In this document: piece after piece, positions 9,234 to 17,536 of the stretch
How the letters are laid out: the number at the start of each line of letters is the position of its first letter
Position numbering within the stretch: position 1 is the stretch's first letter
Source of the DNA: Rhodoferax sp. AJA081-3
GTDB taxonomy: Bacteria; Pseudomonadota; Gammaproteobacteria; Burkholderiales; Burkholderiaceae_C
Assembly (NCBI RefSeq): GCF_017798165.1
Contig: NZ_CP059068.1
Coordinates: forward strand, 3,782,001 to 3,846,000
DNA: 64,000 nt
Direction: 5' to 3'
The notes under the pieces: model-generated
Databases searched by the model: none
Told to the model about the DNA's origin: nothing
What the model saw: only the letters and a program-made list of their open reading frames with translations
Position numbers and translations under genes: made by a program

Positions 9234-9665
9234 ATGCCCCGCATCCAGCTCCAACCCGAACCCCACTACACGTTTTCCACTGAGATCCAGATCTACATCA
9301 GCCATGTGAACCAGGGCGGGCATCTGGACAACGCCCAGTTGCTGACCCTGGTTTCAGAAGCGCGGGTGCGGTTCTTCAAATCTCTGGGTCACCCCGAGTC
9401 CAACGTGGCCGGTGCACCGATTGTGGTGGGCGACTTGGTGGCGCAGTACAAATCCGAGGGGTTTCACGGCGAGACCATGGTGGTGCAGATGACACCCACC
9501 GCGTTCAACAAATACGGCTTTGACCTGCAGTACCGCATGAGCGACAAGGACAGCCAGCGCGAAGTGGCGCTCGGCAAGATCGGTATTGTTTTCATCCACC
9601 GCGAAGACCGCAAGGTCACGCCGATTCCCACCGCGTTTCTGGCCCAGGTACAGCGGCTGTCATAA
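9234..9665 (+). CDS. Acyl-CoA thioesterase family protein (hotdog fold)
   Basis: A 143-residue single hotdog domain of the 4-hydroxybenzoyl-CoA thioesterase/YbgC-like group. Features are an N-terminal strand with the ISHVNQGGHLDNAQLL helix start (in place of the D of the classical D17 motif there is an N-Q-G-G-H-L-D-N arrangement), the long EARVRFFKSLG helix, and strands at ETMVVQM and ALGKIGIVFI. It probably hydrolyses acyl thioesters in the cytoplasm; the acyl group is unknown. It overlaps the convergent lactamase-fold gene by 6 bases. Confidence 0.72.
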   Translation: MPRIQLQPEPHYTFSTEIQIYISHVNQGGHLDNAQLLTLVSEARVRFFKSLGHPESNVAGAPIVVGDLVAQYKSEGFHGETMVVQMTPTAFNKYGFDLQYRMSDKDSQREVALGKIGIVFIHREDRKVTPIPTAFLAQVQRLS

Positions 9666-10688
9666 GCCGCTGAATACATCCATGGCCTGCCAGGGCAAGG
9701 GCATGCGAATCTCCACCTGTTCTGCCGCGCCACGCGCCATCAGGAACTGCATGCTCACATCGAACCTGTCGATCGGCAATGGCAGGGTTTGCATGGGCTG
9801 GTCGGCAGGCAACCAGATATCGTCCCAGTGGATGGGGATCACGCGTTTGGCGCCTGTGGTTTGCACCACCTCGCGCCAATAGTCTTGGCGGTGCGCATCG
9901 CTGCGCTGTCCCATGGTGCCTATGCCCAACAACACGACATCGGCCTTGACACCCTGAAGCGCACGGGGCACAAAACCGGCACTCCCGGTAATCAATAACG
10001 CGCGGTCTCCGTGTTGCACCAGCATGGCATAACTCTGGCCCTCCTTGTATTCGGAAGCGCGTACCGGGGGCTTCAATGGTTGTGTGATTTCACCGCCGGT
10101 AAAACCCGTGGGTGCGTGCAGTCCCGGGTAGAGCGTGACGGTGAAGCGGCCGTATTCCATGGGCTGGCCCAAGCGGGCCACCTGTATCTGCGCCTCGGGC
10201 ATGCCCCAGCCGCGGCCCACGTTGGCCGTGGATTTCGAGCCCAGCAACACGGCGCCGGTGCGCAGCGCCACCTCGGGTGCATCCATGGCGTGGTCGTAGT
10301 GCGAATGCAGGGGGATCACCGCCGCAACTTTGCCGCTGCGCCCCGGTGCCGGTGGCTGGTCCTTGAGCCGTATGCCGGCGCGCGCCAGCCCGCGGGTGAT
10401 GTTCTGCAGATCAGGTTCTACCTTGCCCAGAAAACTCTGCAGGCGGTCTGGGCGCGAGAAGAAACCATCGGTCAGGATGGCGGTCTCGCCATCGTCCAGC
10501 AACAGGGTTGCCACGCCCAGAAAACTGACCCGAAGCGGCGCAGCGGTGGAGGGCTTGCCACCTTTCCACCCCAGGGCGGCGTAGGGCACCAGGGACGGGT
10601 TTTGCTGCAGCATCCAGGCCAGCAGGGCGATGGACAGGGCCACCACCAATAGGACTGTTATCGCGGCCCACTTGATGTATCGCCTCAT
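9660..10688 (-). CDS. Membrane-anchored metallo-beta-lactamase-fold hydrolase (UlaG/NAPE-PLD-like)
   Basis: A 342-residue protein with one N-terminal membrane segment (about residues 7-30) and no obvious cleavage site. The zinc motif is HSHYDHAMDAP, with further ligands expected in LITGSAGF and in PIHWDD near the C-terminus. The LGVATLLLDDGETAILTDGFFSRP start of the catalytic domain is that of the lactonase/N-acylphosphatidylethanolamine phospholipase D-like branch. The substrate is unknown. A dispersed repeat lies directly upstream of the start, between this gene and the next minus-strand gene. Confidence 0.75.
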   Translation of the reverse strand: MRRYIKWAAITVLLVVALSIALLAWMLQQNPSLVPYAALGWKGGKPSTAAPLRVSFLGVATLLLDDGETAILTDGFFSRPDRLQSFLGKVEPDLQNITRGLARAGIRLKDQPPAPGRSGKVAAVIPLHSHYDHAMDAPEVALRTGAVLLGSKSTANVGRGWGMPEAQIQVARLGQPMEYGRFTVTLYPGLHAPTGFTGGEITQPLKPPVRASEYKEGQSYAMLVQHGDRALLITGSAGFVPRALQGVKADVVLLGIGTMGQRSDAHRQDYWREVVQTTGAKRVIPIHWDDIWLPADQPMQTLPLPIDRFDVSMQFLMARGAAEQVEIRMPLPWQAMDVFSGL

Positions 10689-10689
10689 T

Positions 10690-10729
10690 GGCCTCTAGCC
10701 CCCGTGAAATATAGTTCTATTGCTATCAT
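10690..10729 (+). repeat. Dispersed intergenic repeat, copy A (CTCTAGCCCCCG core)
   Basis: One of five copies in the window of a roughly 40-base element with the left core GGCCTCTAGCCCCCGT and the right core GCTATCA, separated by an AT-rich spacer. It fills most of the gap between two minus-strand genes. Confidence 0.75.
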
Positions 10730-10751
10730 TTTTATACTATTCTGAAGTGCA

Positions 10752-11432
10752 TTACCCCATCTCCGCTGCAGTGGCCGAGAAGGACAAGGTGTACAGACCG
10801 CTGCATACGTCCGGCAGCGCGCCTTGCTGGCGCAAGGCTTCAGGCCCCAACGGTGCGGCCGCAAGCCCCTGCAATACGCCCAGGTCATAACCCACCACCA
10901 CCAGCACCCAGTCGGCAAACCGGTCGCCACCCCGGATTTTCTGTTCTGTGGTTGGGGCGATGGCTGGCGCTTCGTGGCGCAGCAGGTGGGCGCCCACACA
11001 ACCGGGCTGGTTGACCAGTGGGGCCAGCACGGTTTTCAGCGCCGCCAGCAAGGCGGCGTCCGCGCCGGGCGCTGGCGACATGCGCAGGACCAGTGCATAG
11101 CGCGCCACGTTGCCGCCAAAGGAAGCCAGTACATGGCACTGGCTGCGCACCATGTTGCGGTGGTGGGGCATCATCCGCGTGGACCAGGGGGAGGGCGCGT
11201 TCAGGTGCGCCAGGTAGCGGGGTGATGACAGCGTGGCGTGGGTATCCAGCTCGTACATCTGGAACACCCCCTCGCCACCGTCGACACTGCTCCAGCGTGT
11301 GGCGCGGGTGAAGCCGGGTAGGGCCAGCCGCTCGCGGAAGTGTTCGTGGGAATGCCAGTCCTGGAATTCGGCGTTCACATCCGGGGCCATGTCCCACCAC
11401 ATGGCGAGTGCCGCTTGTCCTAGTAGTGCCAC
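10752..11432 (-). CDS. Conserved hypothetical protein with a dimeric alpha/beta-barrel-like N-terminus
   Basis: A 226-residue soluble protein. The N-terminal WDMAPDVNAEFQDWHSHEH stretch, then ALPGFTRATRW and an FQMYELDT strand, resembles the ferredoxin-like EthD/DUF4286 pattern of small barrel proteins in which W-H-x-x-H-x...PGF is conserved. A second, similar half follows (ARYALVLRM onward). No catalytic residues can be assigned. The start is GTG at 11432 with a strong AAAGGAA upstream; the frame is open further but lacks another ribosome site. It lies 67 bases downstream of the MFS gene on the same strand and probably forms an operon with it, which suggests a role tied to the exported compound. 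Confidence 0.55.
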   Translation of the reverse strand: MALLGQAALAMWWDMAPDVNAEFQDWHSHEHFRERLALPGFTRATRWSSVDGGEGVFQMYELDTHATLSSPRYLAHLNAPSPWSTRMMPHHRNMVRSQCHVLASFGGNVARYALVLRMSPAPGADAALLAALKTVLAPLVNQPGCVGAHLLRHEAPAIAPTTEQKIRGGDRFADWVLVVVGYDLGVLQGLAAAPLGPEALRQQGALPDVCSGLYTLSFSATAAEMG

Positions 11433-11499
11433 GGGATTCCTTTCATTGCGGATGCTGACGCTGCGCTCCAGTATGCATACTTTGTACGACAGGCCCGTA

Positions 11500-12918
11500 T
11501 CAGGTGTGGCCCATGGCCTCCCGACGCCGCAGCATGGGTGCGGCAAGGGCCAGCGCAAGACCAATCAGCGCTGCGGCAACCGCAAATGTGACCCGCATGC
11601 CGGTGGCCACAGCTTCAGGGTGCGCCGTGGTGATGTTGTTCGCGGTCGAGGCCCACGCAAACACCGCACCCATGGCCGATGCACCGGTGATCAACCCCAG
11701 GTTGCGTGACAGGTTCAGCATGCCGGAGACCACACCCCGTTGGTCTGCCGCGATACCGTCCAGGGTGGCGGTGTTGTTGGCCGTCTGGAACAGGGCATAG
11801 CCGATGGTGAGCACCACGATGGGGGCTGCGTAGCCCGGTATGCCCAGCGCCAGCGGTGCCGTGCTGAGAACCAGGGCACCAACTGCCATGGCGACAAGCC
11901 CGCCAACGGCCACGCGGGGTGCGCCAAACCGGTCCACCAGGCGGCCAGCGGGCACACCGGTCAGCGCTGCCGCAAAAGGGCCTATCGATAAAACCAGGCC
12001 CACTACGGCCGCATTCAGCCCCAGAGCGCGGGATAGGTAAAACGGCCCGACCACCAGCGAGGCCATCACCACGGTCGACACCAGCATGCCCATGGCCAGA
12101 CTCGCGCGGAGGTGCGGATCGTGAAACATGGCCAGGCGGACCAAGGGGGAGGCCACGGTCGACTCGACCCGTACGAACAGACCCACACCCATGGCGGCAG
12201 CCAGCAACAAGACCATATTGAGTGGCGCAAAACCGCTCGGCCCATTCACGGGGCGAAGGGTCATGGCCAATGCGTAGGCGGCGAGTGTCAGGGCCAGCAG
12301 CAGCGTGCCCACCGGGTCCAGACCTGCTGTGCCGGTGGTGGCCCGTGTGCGATCGGCGGGCAGGTAGCGGTGGGCCAGTACAAAGGCCAACAGACCCAGC
12401 GGCACATGGACGGCGAAGAGCGCCTGCCAACCAAAGGCAGCTACCAAGCCACCGCCCAAGGAGGGCCCCAACGCGGTGCCCACGGCGGACATGGTGCTCA
12501 GCAAACCCATGGCGCTGCCGGTTTTCTCCTGGGCCACCGTCTCCCCCACAAAAGCCAGGGTTAGGGCCATCATGGCGGCGGCGCCCAGGCCCTGCATTGC
12601 CCGTGCCGCTACCAGCAGCCACAGCGTGGGCGCGATGCTGCACAACAGGGATGCCGCCGTGAAACCGGCAATCCCGGCCAGCAGCAGCCGACGGCGGCCC
12701 ACCAAGTCACCCAGGCGGCCAACACTGACGATCAGCGTGGTAATGGCCAGCAGATAGGCCAGCACAACCCATTGCACCTGTTCAAAAGGCGCGTGGAAGG
12801 CCTGCGCCAACGTTGGCAGGCCCACATTGGCAATGCTGGTGCCCAGTGAGGACAGCAGCATGGACAGGGACAGACTGGCGAGCGCCGCATAGGGCCTTGT
12901 GGTGTGTGTAGAGGTCAT
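11500..12918 (-). CDS. MFS drug-resistance-type transporter, DHA2-like
   Basis: A 472-residue protein with about 14 membrane segments. Motif A appears as GRLGDLVGRRR after the second segment, motif C-like residues in GPSLGGGLVAAFGWQ in the fifth, and a second-half PAGRLVDRFG repeat. This is the proton-antiport drug:H+ DHA2 architecture, so export of a small organic compound across the inner membrane is likely. The ATG at 12918 is preferred over an upstream frame extension. It is divergent from a LysR-type regulator whose putative site lies between them, so regulated export is probable. Confidence 0.82.
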   Translation of the reverse strand: MTSTHTTRPYAALASLSLSMLLSSLGTSIANVGLPTLAQAFHAPFEQVQWVVLAYLLAITTLIVSVGRLGDLVGRRRLLLAGIAGFTAASLLCSIAPTLWLLVAARAMQGLGAAAMMALTLAFVGETVAQEKTGSAMGLLSTMSAVGTALGPSLGGGLVAAFGWQALFAVHVPLGLLAFVLAHRYLPADRTRATTGTAGLDPVGTLLLALTLAAYALAMTLRPVNGPSGFAPLNMVLLLAAAMGVGLFVRVESTVASPLVRLAMFHDPHLRASLAMGMLVSTVVMASLVVGPFYLSRALGLNAAVVGLVLSIGPFAAALTGVPAGRLVDRFGAPRVAVGGLVAMAVGALVLSTAPLALGIPGYAAPIVVLTIGYALFQTANNTATLDGIAADQRGVVSGMLNLSRNLGLITGASAMGAVFAWASTANNITTAHPEAVATGMRVTFAVAAALIGLALALAAPMLRRREAMGHT

Positions 12919-12964
12919 GCCAGGAGCGTAGGTCTTGGCCACACAAAGCGGAAGGCGCAGCAGT

Positions 12965-12981
12965 TGCACTATATTCGTGCA
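12965..12981. promoter_or_regulatory. Putative LysR-type operator (TGCAC-N7-GTGCA)
   Basis: A perfect 5-base inverted repeat with 7-base spacing between the MFS gene and the divergent LysR gene. It fits the T-N11-A core typical of LysR-type binding sites and lies 10 bases before the regulator's ATG, where autoregulation would be expected. Confidence 0.5.
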
Positions 12982-12990
12982 TATAACGCC

Positions 12991-13905
12991 ATGTCACTAC
13001 CCGACCTCAACCTGTTGATCACCCTGGATGTGCTGTTGCAAGAGGGCAGCGTGGCCGGTGCCGCCCGGCGGCTGCGGCTCAGCCCATCGGCCATGAGCCG
13101 CGCACTGGCCCGCCTGCGGGAGACCACAGGTGACCCGTTGCTGGTGCGTGCAGGCCGTGGCCTGGTGCCCACGCCCCGGGCCATGGTGCTGCGTGAGCAG
13201 GTCGGCCAACTGGTCCACGACGCCACCACTGCACTGCGCCCGGCCGAGACCATTCAGTTGCAGCATCTGGAGCGCAGCTTCACGCTGCGGGCCCGCGAAG
13301 GGTTTGTGGAGAACTTTGGCGCCGACCTGATCACACGGGTAGCCCGCGAGGCCCCCGGGGTGCGCCTGTGTTTTGTGCCCAAACTGGACAAGGACAGCGG
13401 GCCGCTGCGCGACGGTACGGTCGACCTGGAAACCGGCGTGGTGGGTGAATCAGAGGGCCCGGAGGTGCGCACACAGGCCCTGTTCCGGGACCGTTTTGTG
13501 GCGGTGGTGCGCAAGGGCCACGCGCTGGCCCAGGGTGAGGTGACGCCCGCGCGGTACGCGGCGGGGCAACACATTGGTGTGGCGCGGCATGGCCAGCACA
13601 CGGACCACGACAAAGGCCAGATCGACGAAGCCTTGCAAGCGGTGGGGCTGGCGCGCGCCATCACCACCACCGTGGGTGGTTTTGCAAGTGCGCTGGCCCT
13701 GGCCAAGGCCTCTGACCTGATCGCCACCGTGCCCGAGCGGCACACCGGCAATTTGCGCGCTGGCATGCACAGCTTTGCCTTGCCGATGGCGGTGCCTGCA
13801 TTCACCGTTTCGCTGCTGTGGCACCCCCGTATGCAGGCCGACCCGGCGCACCGCTGGCTGCGCGCCTGTGTGCGGGAAGTCTGTGGGGATGGATTAGCAA
13901 GCTAA
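12991..13905 (+). CDS. LysR-type transcriptional regulator
   Basis: A 304-residue regulator. The winged helix-turn-helix covers residues about 6-65, with GSVAGAARRLRLSPSAMSRALARLR as helix-turn-helix. It is followed by the linker helix and a type II periplasmic-binding-like effector domain (about 90-300). The DLNLLITLDVLLQEGSV opening is that of the NodD/PhzR-like LysR group. It is divergent from the MFS exporter gene, with a TGCAC-N7-GTGCA palindrome between them, so it probably controls that exporter and the following barrel-protein gene in response to the exported molecule. Confidence 0.85.
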   Translation: MSLPDLNLLITLDVLLQEGSVAGAARRLRLSPSAMSRALARLRETTGDPLLVRAGRGLVPTPRAMVLREQVGQLVHDATTALRPAETIQLQHLERSFTLRAREGFVENFGADLITRVAREAPGVRLCFVPKLDKDSGPLRDGTVDLETGVVGESEGPEVRTQALFRDRFVAVVRKGHALAQGEVTPARYAAGQHIGVARHGQHTDHDKGQIDEALQAVGLARAITTTVGGFASALALAKASDLIATVPERHTGNLRAGMHSFALPMAVPAFTVSLLWHPRMQADPAHRWLRACVREVCGDGLAS

Positions 13906-13959
13906 AATCGCCGCCCCATCATCCGATGGCGATGCGTTGACCTGGACACCCCTATCGAT

Positions 13960-14718
13960 ATGACGCGAGCCCTGACGCGTACACATTTCCATAGCTCCCA
14001 ACTCATCCGTACCCTTGCCGACCTGGCCGTTTTGGAGACGACTGGTCCAGCAGCTGCCTTTGGTGAAAAACTGGGGCTGTGGATTGACTTTGCGGACGCT
14101 ATCACCCTGACGGGTGTGCTCAACACCAACACCCTGGACGCTCCATCTGCTGTACAGGCCTTGGTGGGTCCGTCCGTGGCTGACGAGTTTGCCAAGGCAC
14201 GGGCCGCTCTTGCGGGGGCCATCACCAAAAGCAGCGCACCCAACACGGGCCGTACACGCGCCGAACTGAGTTTGCCCACACTGGATGATTCGCTGGAAGA
14301 CCCCAAGGTCTACACCCCCCTGCGCCGCTACCACCAGGCCCACCAGCGCGACATGGAAATGAGCGTGCGCAGTCTGCGAGCCAAGGTGCGTGAGGGTGTT
14401 GCCGCTGCAGCACCCCAGTTGCGGCAACTGGTGGCGCTGGACGCGGCGTATGAGGGCATTCTGGTAGAGCGGGAAGCCCGGTTGCTGGCAACCCTGCCGT
14501 CGCTGATGGAGAAGCGTTTTAACCAACAGCGCAAAGCCTATCTGCAAACGCAGCCCGAAGGCGACAAGCCCGCGCTGTGGATGCAGCCCGGCGCTTGGCT
14601 GGCGCGCTTCTGTACCGAATTACAAACCGTGCTGCTGGCCGAACTGGACCTGCGCCTGCAACCCGCCGTGGGCCTGCTCGAAGCACTGCACAACCAAACA
14701 ACACCAGAACACGTATGA
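13960..14718 (+). CDS. DUF3348 family protein, first gene of a stator-like operon
   Basis: A 252-residue soluble, Ala/Leu-rich, mostly helical protein with no signal peptide or membrane segment. It resembles the DUF3348 family of beta-proteobacteria, including the opening RTHFHSSQLIRTLADL and a middle region DDSLEDPKVYTPLRRYHQAHQRDM. The function is unknown. Its TGA overlaps the next start by four bases (ATGA), so it is translationally coupled to the MotA/TolQ-like gene. By context it is a cytoplasmic partner or assembly factor of the predicted membrane complex. Confidence 0.7.
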   Translation: MTRALTRTHFHSSQLIRTLADLAVLETTGPAAAFGEKLGLWIDFADAITLTGVLNTNTLDAPSAVQALVGPSVADEFAKARAALAGAITKSSAPNTGRTRAELSLPTLDDSLEDPKVYTPLRRYHQAHQRDMEMSVRSLRAKVREGVAAAAPQLRQLVALDAAYEGILVEREARLLATLPSLMEKRFNQQRKAYLQTQPEGDKPALWMQPGAWLARFCTELQTVLLAELDLRLQPAVGLLEALHNQTTPEHV

Positions 14719-16886
14719 ACAAACAACTTTTTGCCGGCGCCTTTGCGCTCGGTGCCATGGCCGCTGTGTGGGTCGCGGCTGGATTCTTCGCATCCGCCAA
14801 CATGCTGGCCCTGCTGATGACGGTGGTCATTGCCGCGGTGTATGCCTTTGGCGCGCTGGAGCTGCAGCGCTTTCGCCAGGCCACCGCAGGCTTGGCATCC
14901 GCGCTGGCGGCCATCCCCGCAGATCTGCAGCACCTGGGCGACTGGCTTACCCGCGTGCCTGCACCACTGCAAAACACCGTGCGTTTGCGTGTGGAAGGTG
15001 AACGGGTCGGCCTGCCCGGCCCCGCGCTGACGCCCTACCTGGTGGGCCTGCTGGTGATGCTGGGCATGTTGGGCACCTTCCTGGGCATGGTGGTCACACT
15101 CAACGGCGCCGTGTTTGCACTGGAAAGCACGACCGATCTGCAAGCCATACGCTCCGCCTTTGCCGCGCCCATCAAAGGCCTGGGCCTGTCGTTTGGCACA
15201 TCGGTGGCGGGTGTTGCCACCTCGGCCATGCTGGGCCTGATGTCGGCCATTTGCCGGCGCGAGCGCCTGGTGGCGGCGCAAACGCTGGACACTGCCATTG
15301 CGACCACCTTGCGCGGCTTTTCATTGACGCACCAGCGCCAGGAAACCTACAAGGCGTTGCAGCAGCAGTCGCTGGCGCTGCCGGCCGTGGTCAACCAGAT
15401 GCAGACCATGATGGCGCAGATGGAGACCATGAGCCGCCAATTGAATGAGCGGCTGCTGAGCAACCAGCAGGCCTTTCATAGCGATGTCAAAGGCGTTTAC
15501 ACCGAGCTGGCCAGCTCCGTGGGCCAGTCGCTGCGCGACAGCCTGAGCGAGAGTGCCCATGCCGTGGGCGCCAGCATCAAACCCGTGTTCGAGGCGACGA
15601 TGGCTGGCATAGCGCAAGAGGCCCATGCCATGCACACGCGCCTGGTGGACACCACGCAGACCCAGCTGGATGGCGTGTCCGCACGCTTCACCACCGCCGC
15701 TGCCACGGTGACCGACGGCTGGTCGGTTGCGCTGGCCAAGCAGGAGCACACCCATGCAGCCCTGGTGGCAGGCCTGGGCCAATCGTTGGATGCATTTGGC
15801 CAGAGCTTTGCGCAACGCTCCGCGTCCCATCTGGATGCGATGCAGACGGCCTACGCCGCGCTGCAGGTGGACCATGCATCTGGTGACCGCAAGCGTCTGG
15901 AGGCATGGATGGCATCACTGGAGGCCACGTCTTCTGCGCTCAAGCAGGAGTGGCAACAAGCCGGGGCCCACACGCTGGAGCAGCAACAGGCCATTTGCAA
16001 CACCCTGAGCCGCACCGCGCAGGACATGGCCGCGCAAGCACAGACCAGCGCCAGCCAGTCGCTGGACGGTATCGCCAGCCTGTTGGCCCAATCCGAAGAA
16101 CTGGTGCGCACACGCATCGACAGCGAAGCCACCTGGACCCAGCAACACAACGAACGCATGGACCAGGCCGTCAACACGCTGCGTGCCGAACTGGTGGCCC
16201 TGCGCGACGCCGAGGCCTTGCGCGGCCAGGCCGCGGTCGAACGCCTGGGCGAATTGCAAACGGCGCTCACCGGCCACCTGAGCACCCTGGGAACCGCGCT
16301 GGAAGAGCCCATTACCCGCCTGATCGAAACCGCGTCCGAGGCACCCCGTGCCGCGGCCGAGGTGATTGGCAAGCTGCGCCAGGAGGTGTCCAGCAGCGCC
16401 GCGCGCGACAACGAGTTGCTGGAAGAACGCGGCCGCATCATGGCCACGCTGGGCTCGCTGCTGGAGGCCATTAACCATGCATCGGTGGAACAACGTGCGG
16501 TGATCGATTCGCTGGTGGCATCTTCGGCGGTTGCGCTCACCCAGGCTGGCAGCCAGTTCGCCGAGAAGGTGGACGCCGAGGCCGTCAAACTCGCCGACAT
16601 TGCTGCCCACGTGACGGGCAGCGCGGTGGAGGTGTCGGCACTGGGCGAGTCCTTTGGTTTTGCCGTCAAATCGTTCAACGAGGCCAACGAAAAGCTGATC
16701 GCCAACCTGCAGCGCATCGAAAGCGCCATGGACAAATCCATGGCCCGCAGCGACGAGCAACTGGCCTACTACGTGGGCCAGGCGCGTGAAATCATTGACC
16801 TGAGCATCCTGTCGCAGAAAGAAGTGTTTGAAGGGCTGCGCCAGCTGCCCGCCAAACAGGCGCCGGTTGCAGAAGAGGTCGCATAG
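14715..16886 (+). CDS. DUF802 protein: MotA/TolQ/ExbB-like channel with long coiled-coil tail
   Basis: A 723-residue protein. The four predicted membrane segments lie at about 5-25, 30-50, 107-130 and 153-180. The third carries GMLGTFLGMV and the fourth GTSVAGVATSAMLGL, which match the conserved proton-channel segments of MotA/TolQ/ExbB proteins (G-x-x-G-T-V-x-G and TAlGL). From about residue 190 to the end there are over 500 residues of heptad-like, Ala/Gln/Glu-rich helix, as in DUF802 proteins, with no further membrane segment. MotA, TolQ and ExbB lack such a tail; ZorA of Zorya defence systems has one. The start ATG overlaps the upstream stop. The channel call is inference from pattern, not from a search. 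Confidence 0.75.
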   Translation: MNKQLFAGAFALGAMAAVWVAAGFFASANMLALLMTVVIAAVYAFGALELQRFRQATAGLASALAAIPADLQHLGDWLTRVPAPLQNTVRLRVEGERVGLPGPALTPYLVGLLVMLGMLGTFLGMVVTLNGAVFALESTTDLQAIRSAFAAPIKGLGLSFGTSVAGVATSAMLGLMSAICRRERLVAAQTLDTAIATTLRGFSLTHQRQETYKALQQQSLALPAVVNQMQTMMAQMETMSRQLNERLLSNQQAFHSDVKGVYTELASSVGQSLRDSLSESAHAVGASIKPVFEATMAGIAQEAHAMHTRLVDTTQTQLDGVSARFTTAAATVTDGWSVALAKQEHTHAALVAGLGQSLDAFGQSFAQRSASHLDAMQTAYAALQVDHASGDRKRLEAWMASLEATSSALKQEWQQAGAHTLEQQQAICNTLSRTAQDMAAQAQTSASQSLDGIASLLAQSEELVRTRIDSEATWTQQHNERMDQAVNTLRAELVALRDAEALRGQAAVERLGELQTALTGHLSTLGTALEEPITRLIETASEAPRAAAEVIGKLRQEVSSSAARDNELLEERGRIMATLGSLLEAINHASVEQRAVIDSLVASSAVALTQAGSQFAEKVDAEAVKLADIAAHVTGSAVEVSALGESFGFAVKSFNEANEKLIANLQRIESAMDKSMARSDEQLAYYVGQAREIIDLSILSQKEVFEGLRQLPAKQAPVAEEVA

Positions 16887-16888
16887 CC

Positions 16889-17536
16889 ATGGAAGACACT
16901 GTTGACGCAGGCATGGAGCAGACGGCGCCGGTCTGGGCCGTTTTTGGCGACCTGATGTCCGGCCTGCTGGGTGCTTTTGTGCTGCTGCTGGTGGGGGTGC
17001 TGATCGTCCACTTGCAGTTGGTGACGCACCTGGAAGACGAAGTGAAGAAACGCCAGGTGGAAGAGCAGCGCCGCATGACGCTGGAGAAAGCTTTGGCAGT
17101 GCCCTTGTCCAGTGGCCGCATCACACTGACCAATGGGCGCATTGGCATCAGCGGCCGTGTGTTGTTTGCGATGAACTCCGACCAGCTGCAACCCGAAGGC
17201 CGGGAGCTGCTCAGCAGCCTTGTGGGGCCACTGAAGTCTTACCTGGCCGCCCGCGACGAGCTGCTGATGGTCAGTGGCTTTACCGACAACAAATCCATAC
17301 GCGGTGGTGGCAAGAGCCAGTTCGAGGACAACTGGGAGCTGTCGGCCCAGCGGGCACTCACCGTCACCCGCGCGCTGATCGAGGACGGCATGCCCTCCAG
17401 CATGGTGTTTGCGGCGGCCTTTGGTTCGGAGCAGCCCATAACTCCCAACGTGGATGACAAATCGCGCGCGCAGAACCGGCGGGTCGAAATGGCGCCCGTG
17501 CCCAAGGCCATCAACAACAAGGTGGCCAGCCCGTGA
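16889..17536 (+). CDS. OmpA/MotB-family protein, predicted stator B subunit
   Basis: A 215-residue protein with a single N-terminal membrane helix (about 17-42) in which an aspartate (D21, in AVFGDLMSGLLGAFVLLL) stands at the position used for proton binding in MotB/ExbD/TolR. A short linker coil (about 45-70) and an OmpA C-terminal peptidoglycan-binding domain (about 85-205, with VSGFTDN, LSAQRALTVTRAL and RAQNRRVEM) follow. This is the topology of MotB and ZorB. It starts two bases after the DUF802 gene and its stop overlaps the next start by four bases, so a 5:2-type complex with the DUF802 protein is a reasonable inference. Confidence 0.8.
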   Translation: MEDTVDAGMEQTAPVWAVFGDLMSGLLGAFVLLLVGVLIVHLQLVTHLEDEVKKRQVEEQRRMTLEKALAVPLSSGRITLTNGRIGISGRVLFAMNSDQLQPEGRELLSSLVGPLKSYLAARDELLMVSGFTDNKSIRGGGKSQFEDNWELSAQRALTVTRALIEDGMPSSMVFAAAFGSEQPITPNVDDKSRAQNRRVEMAPVPKAINNKVASP

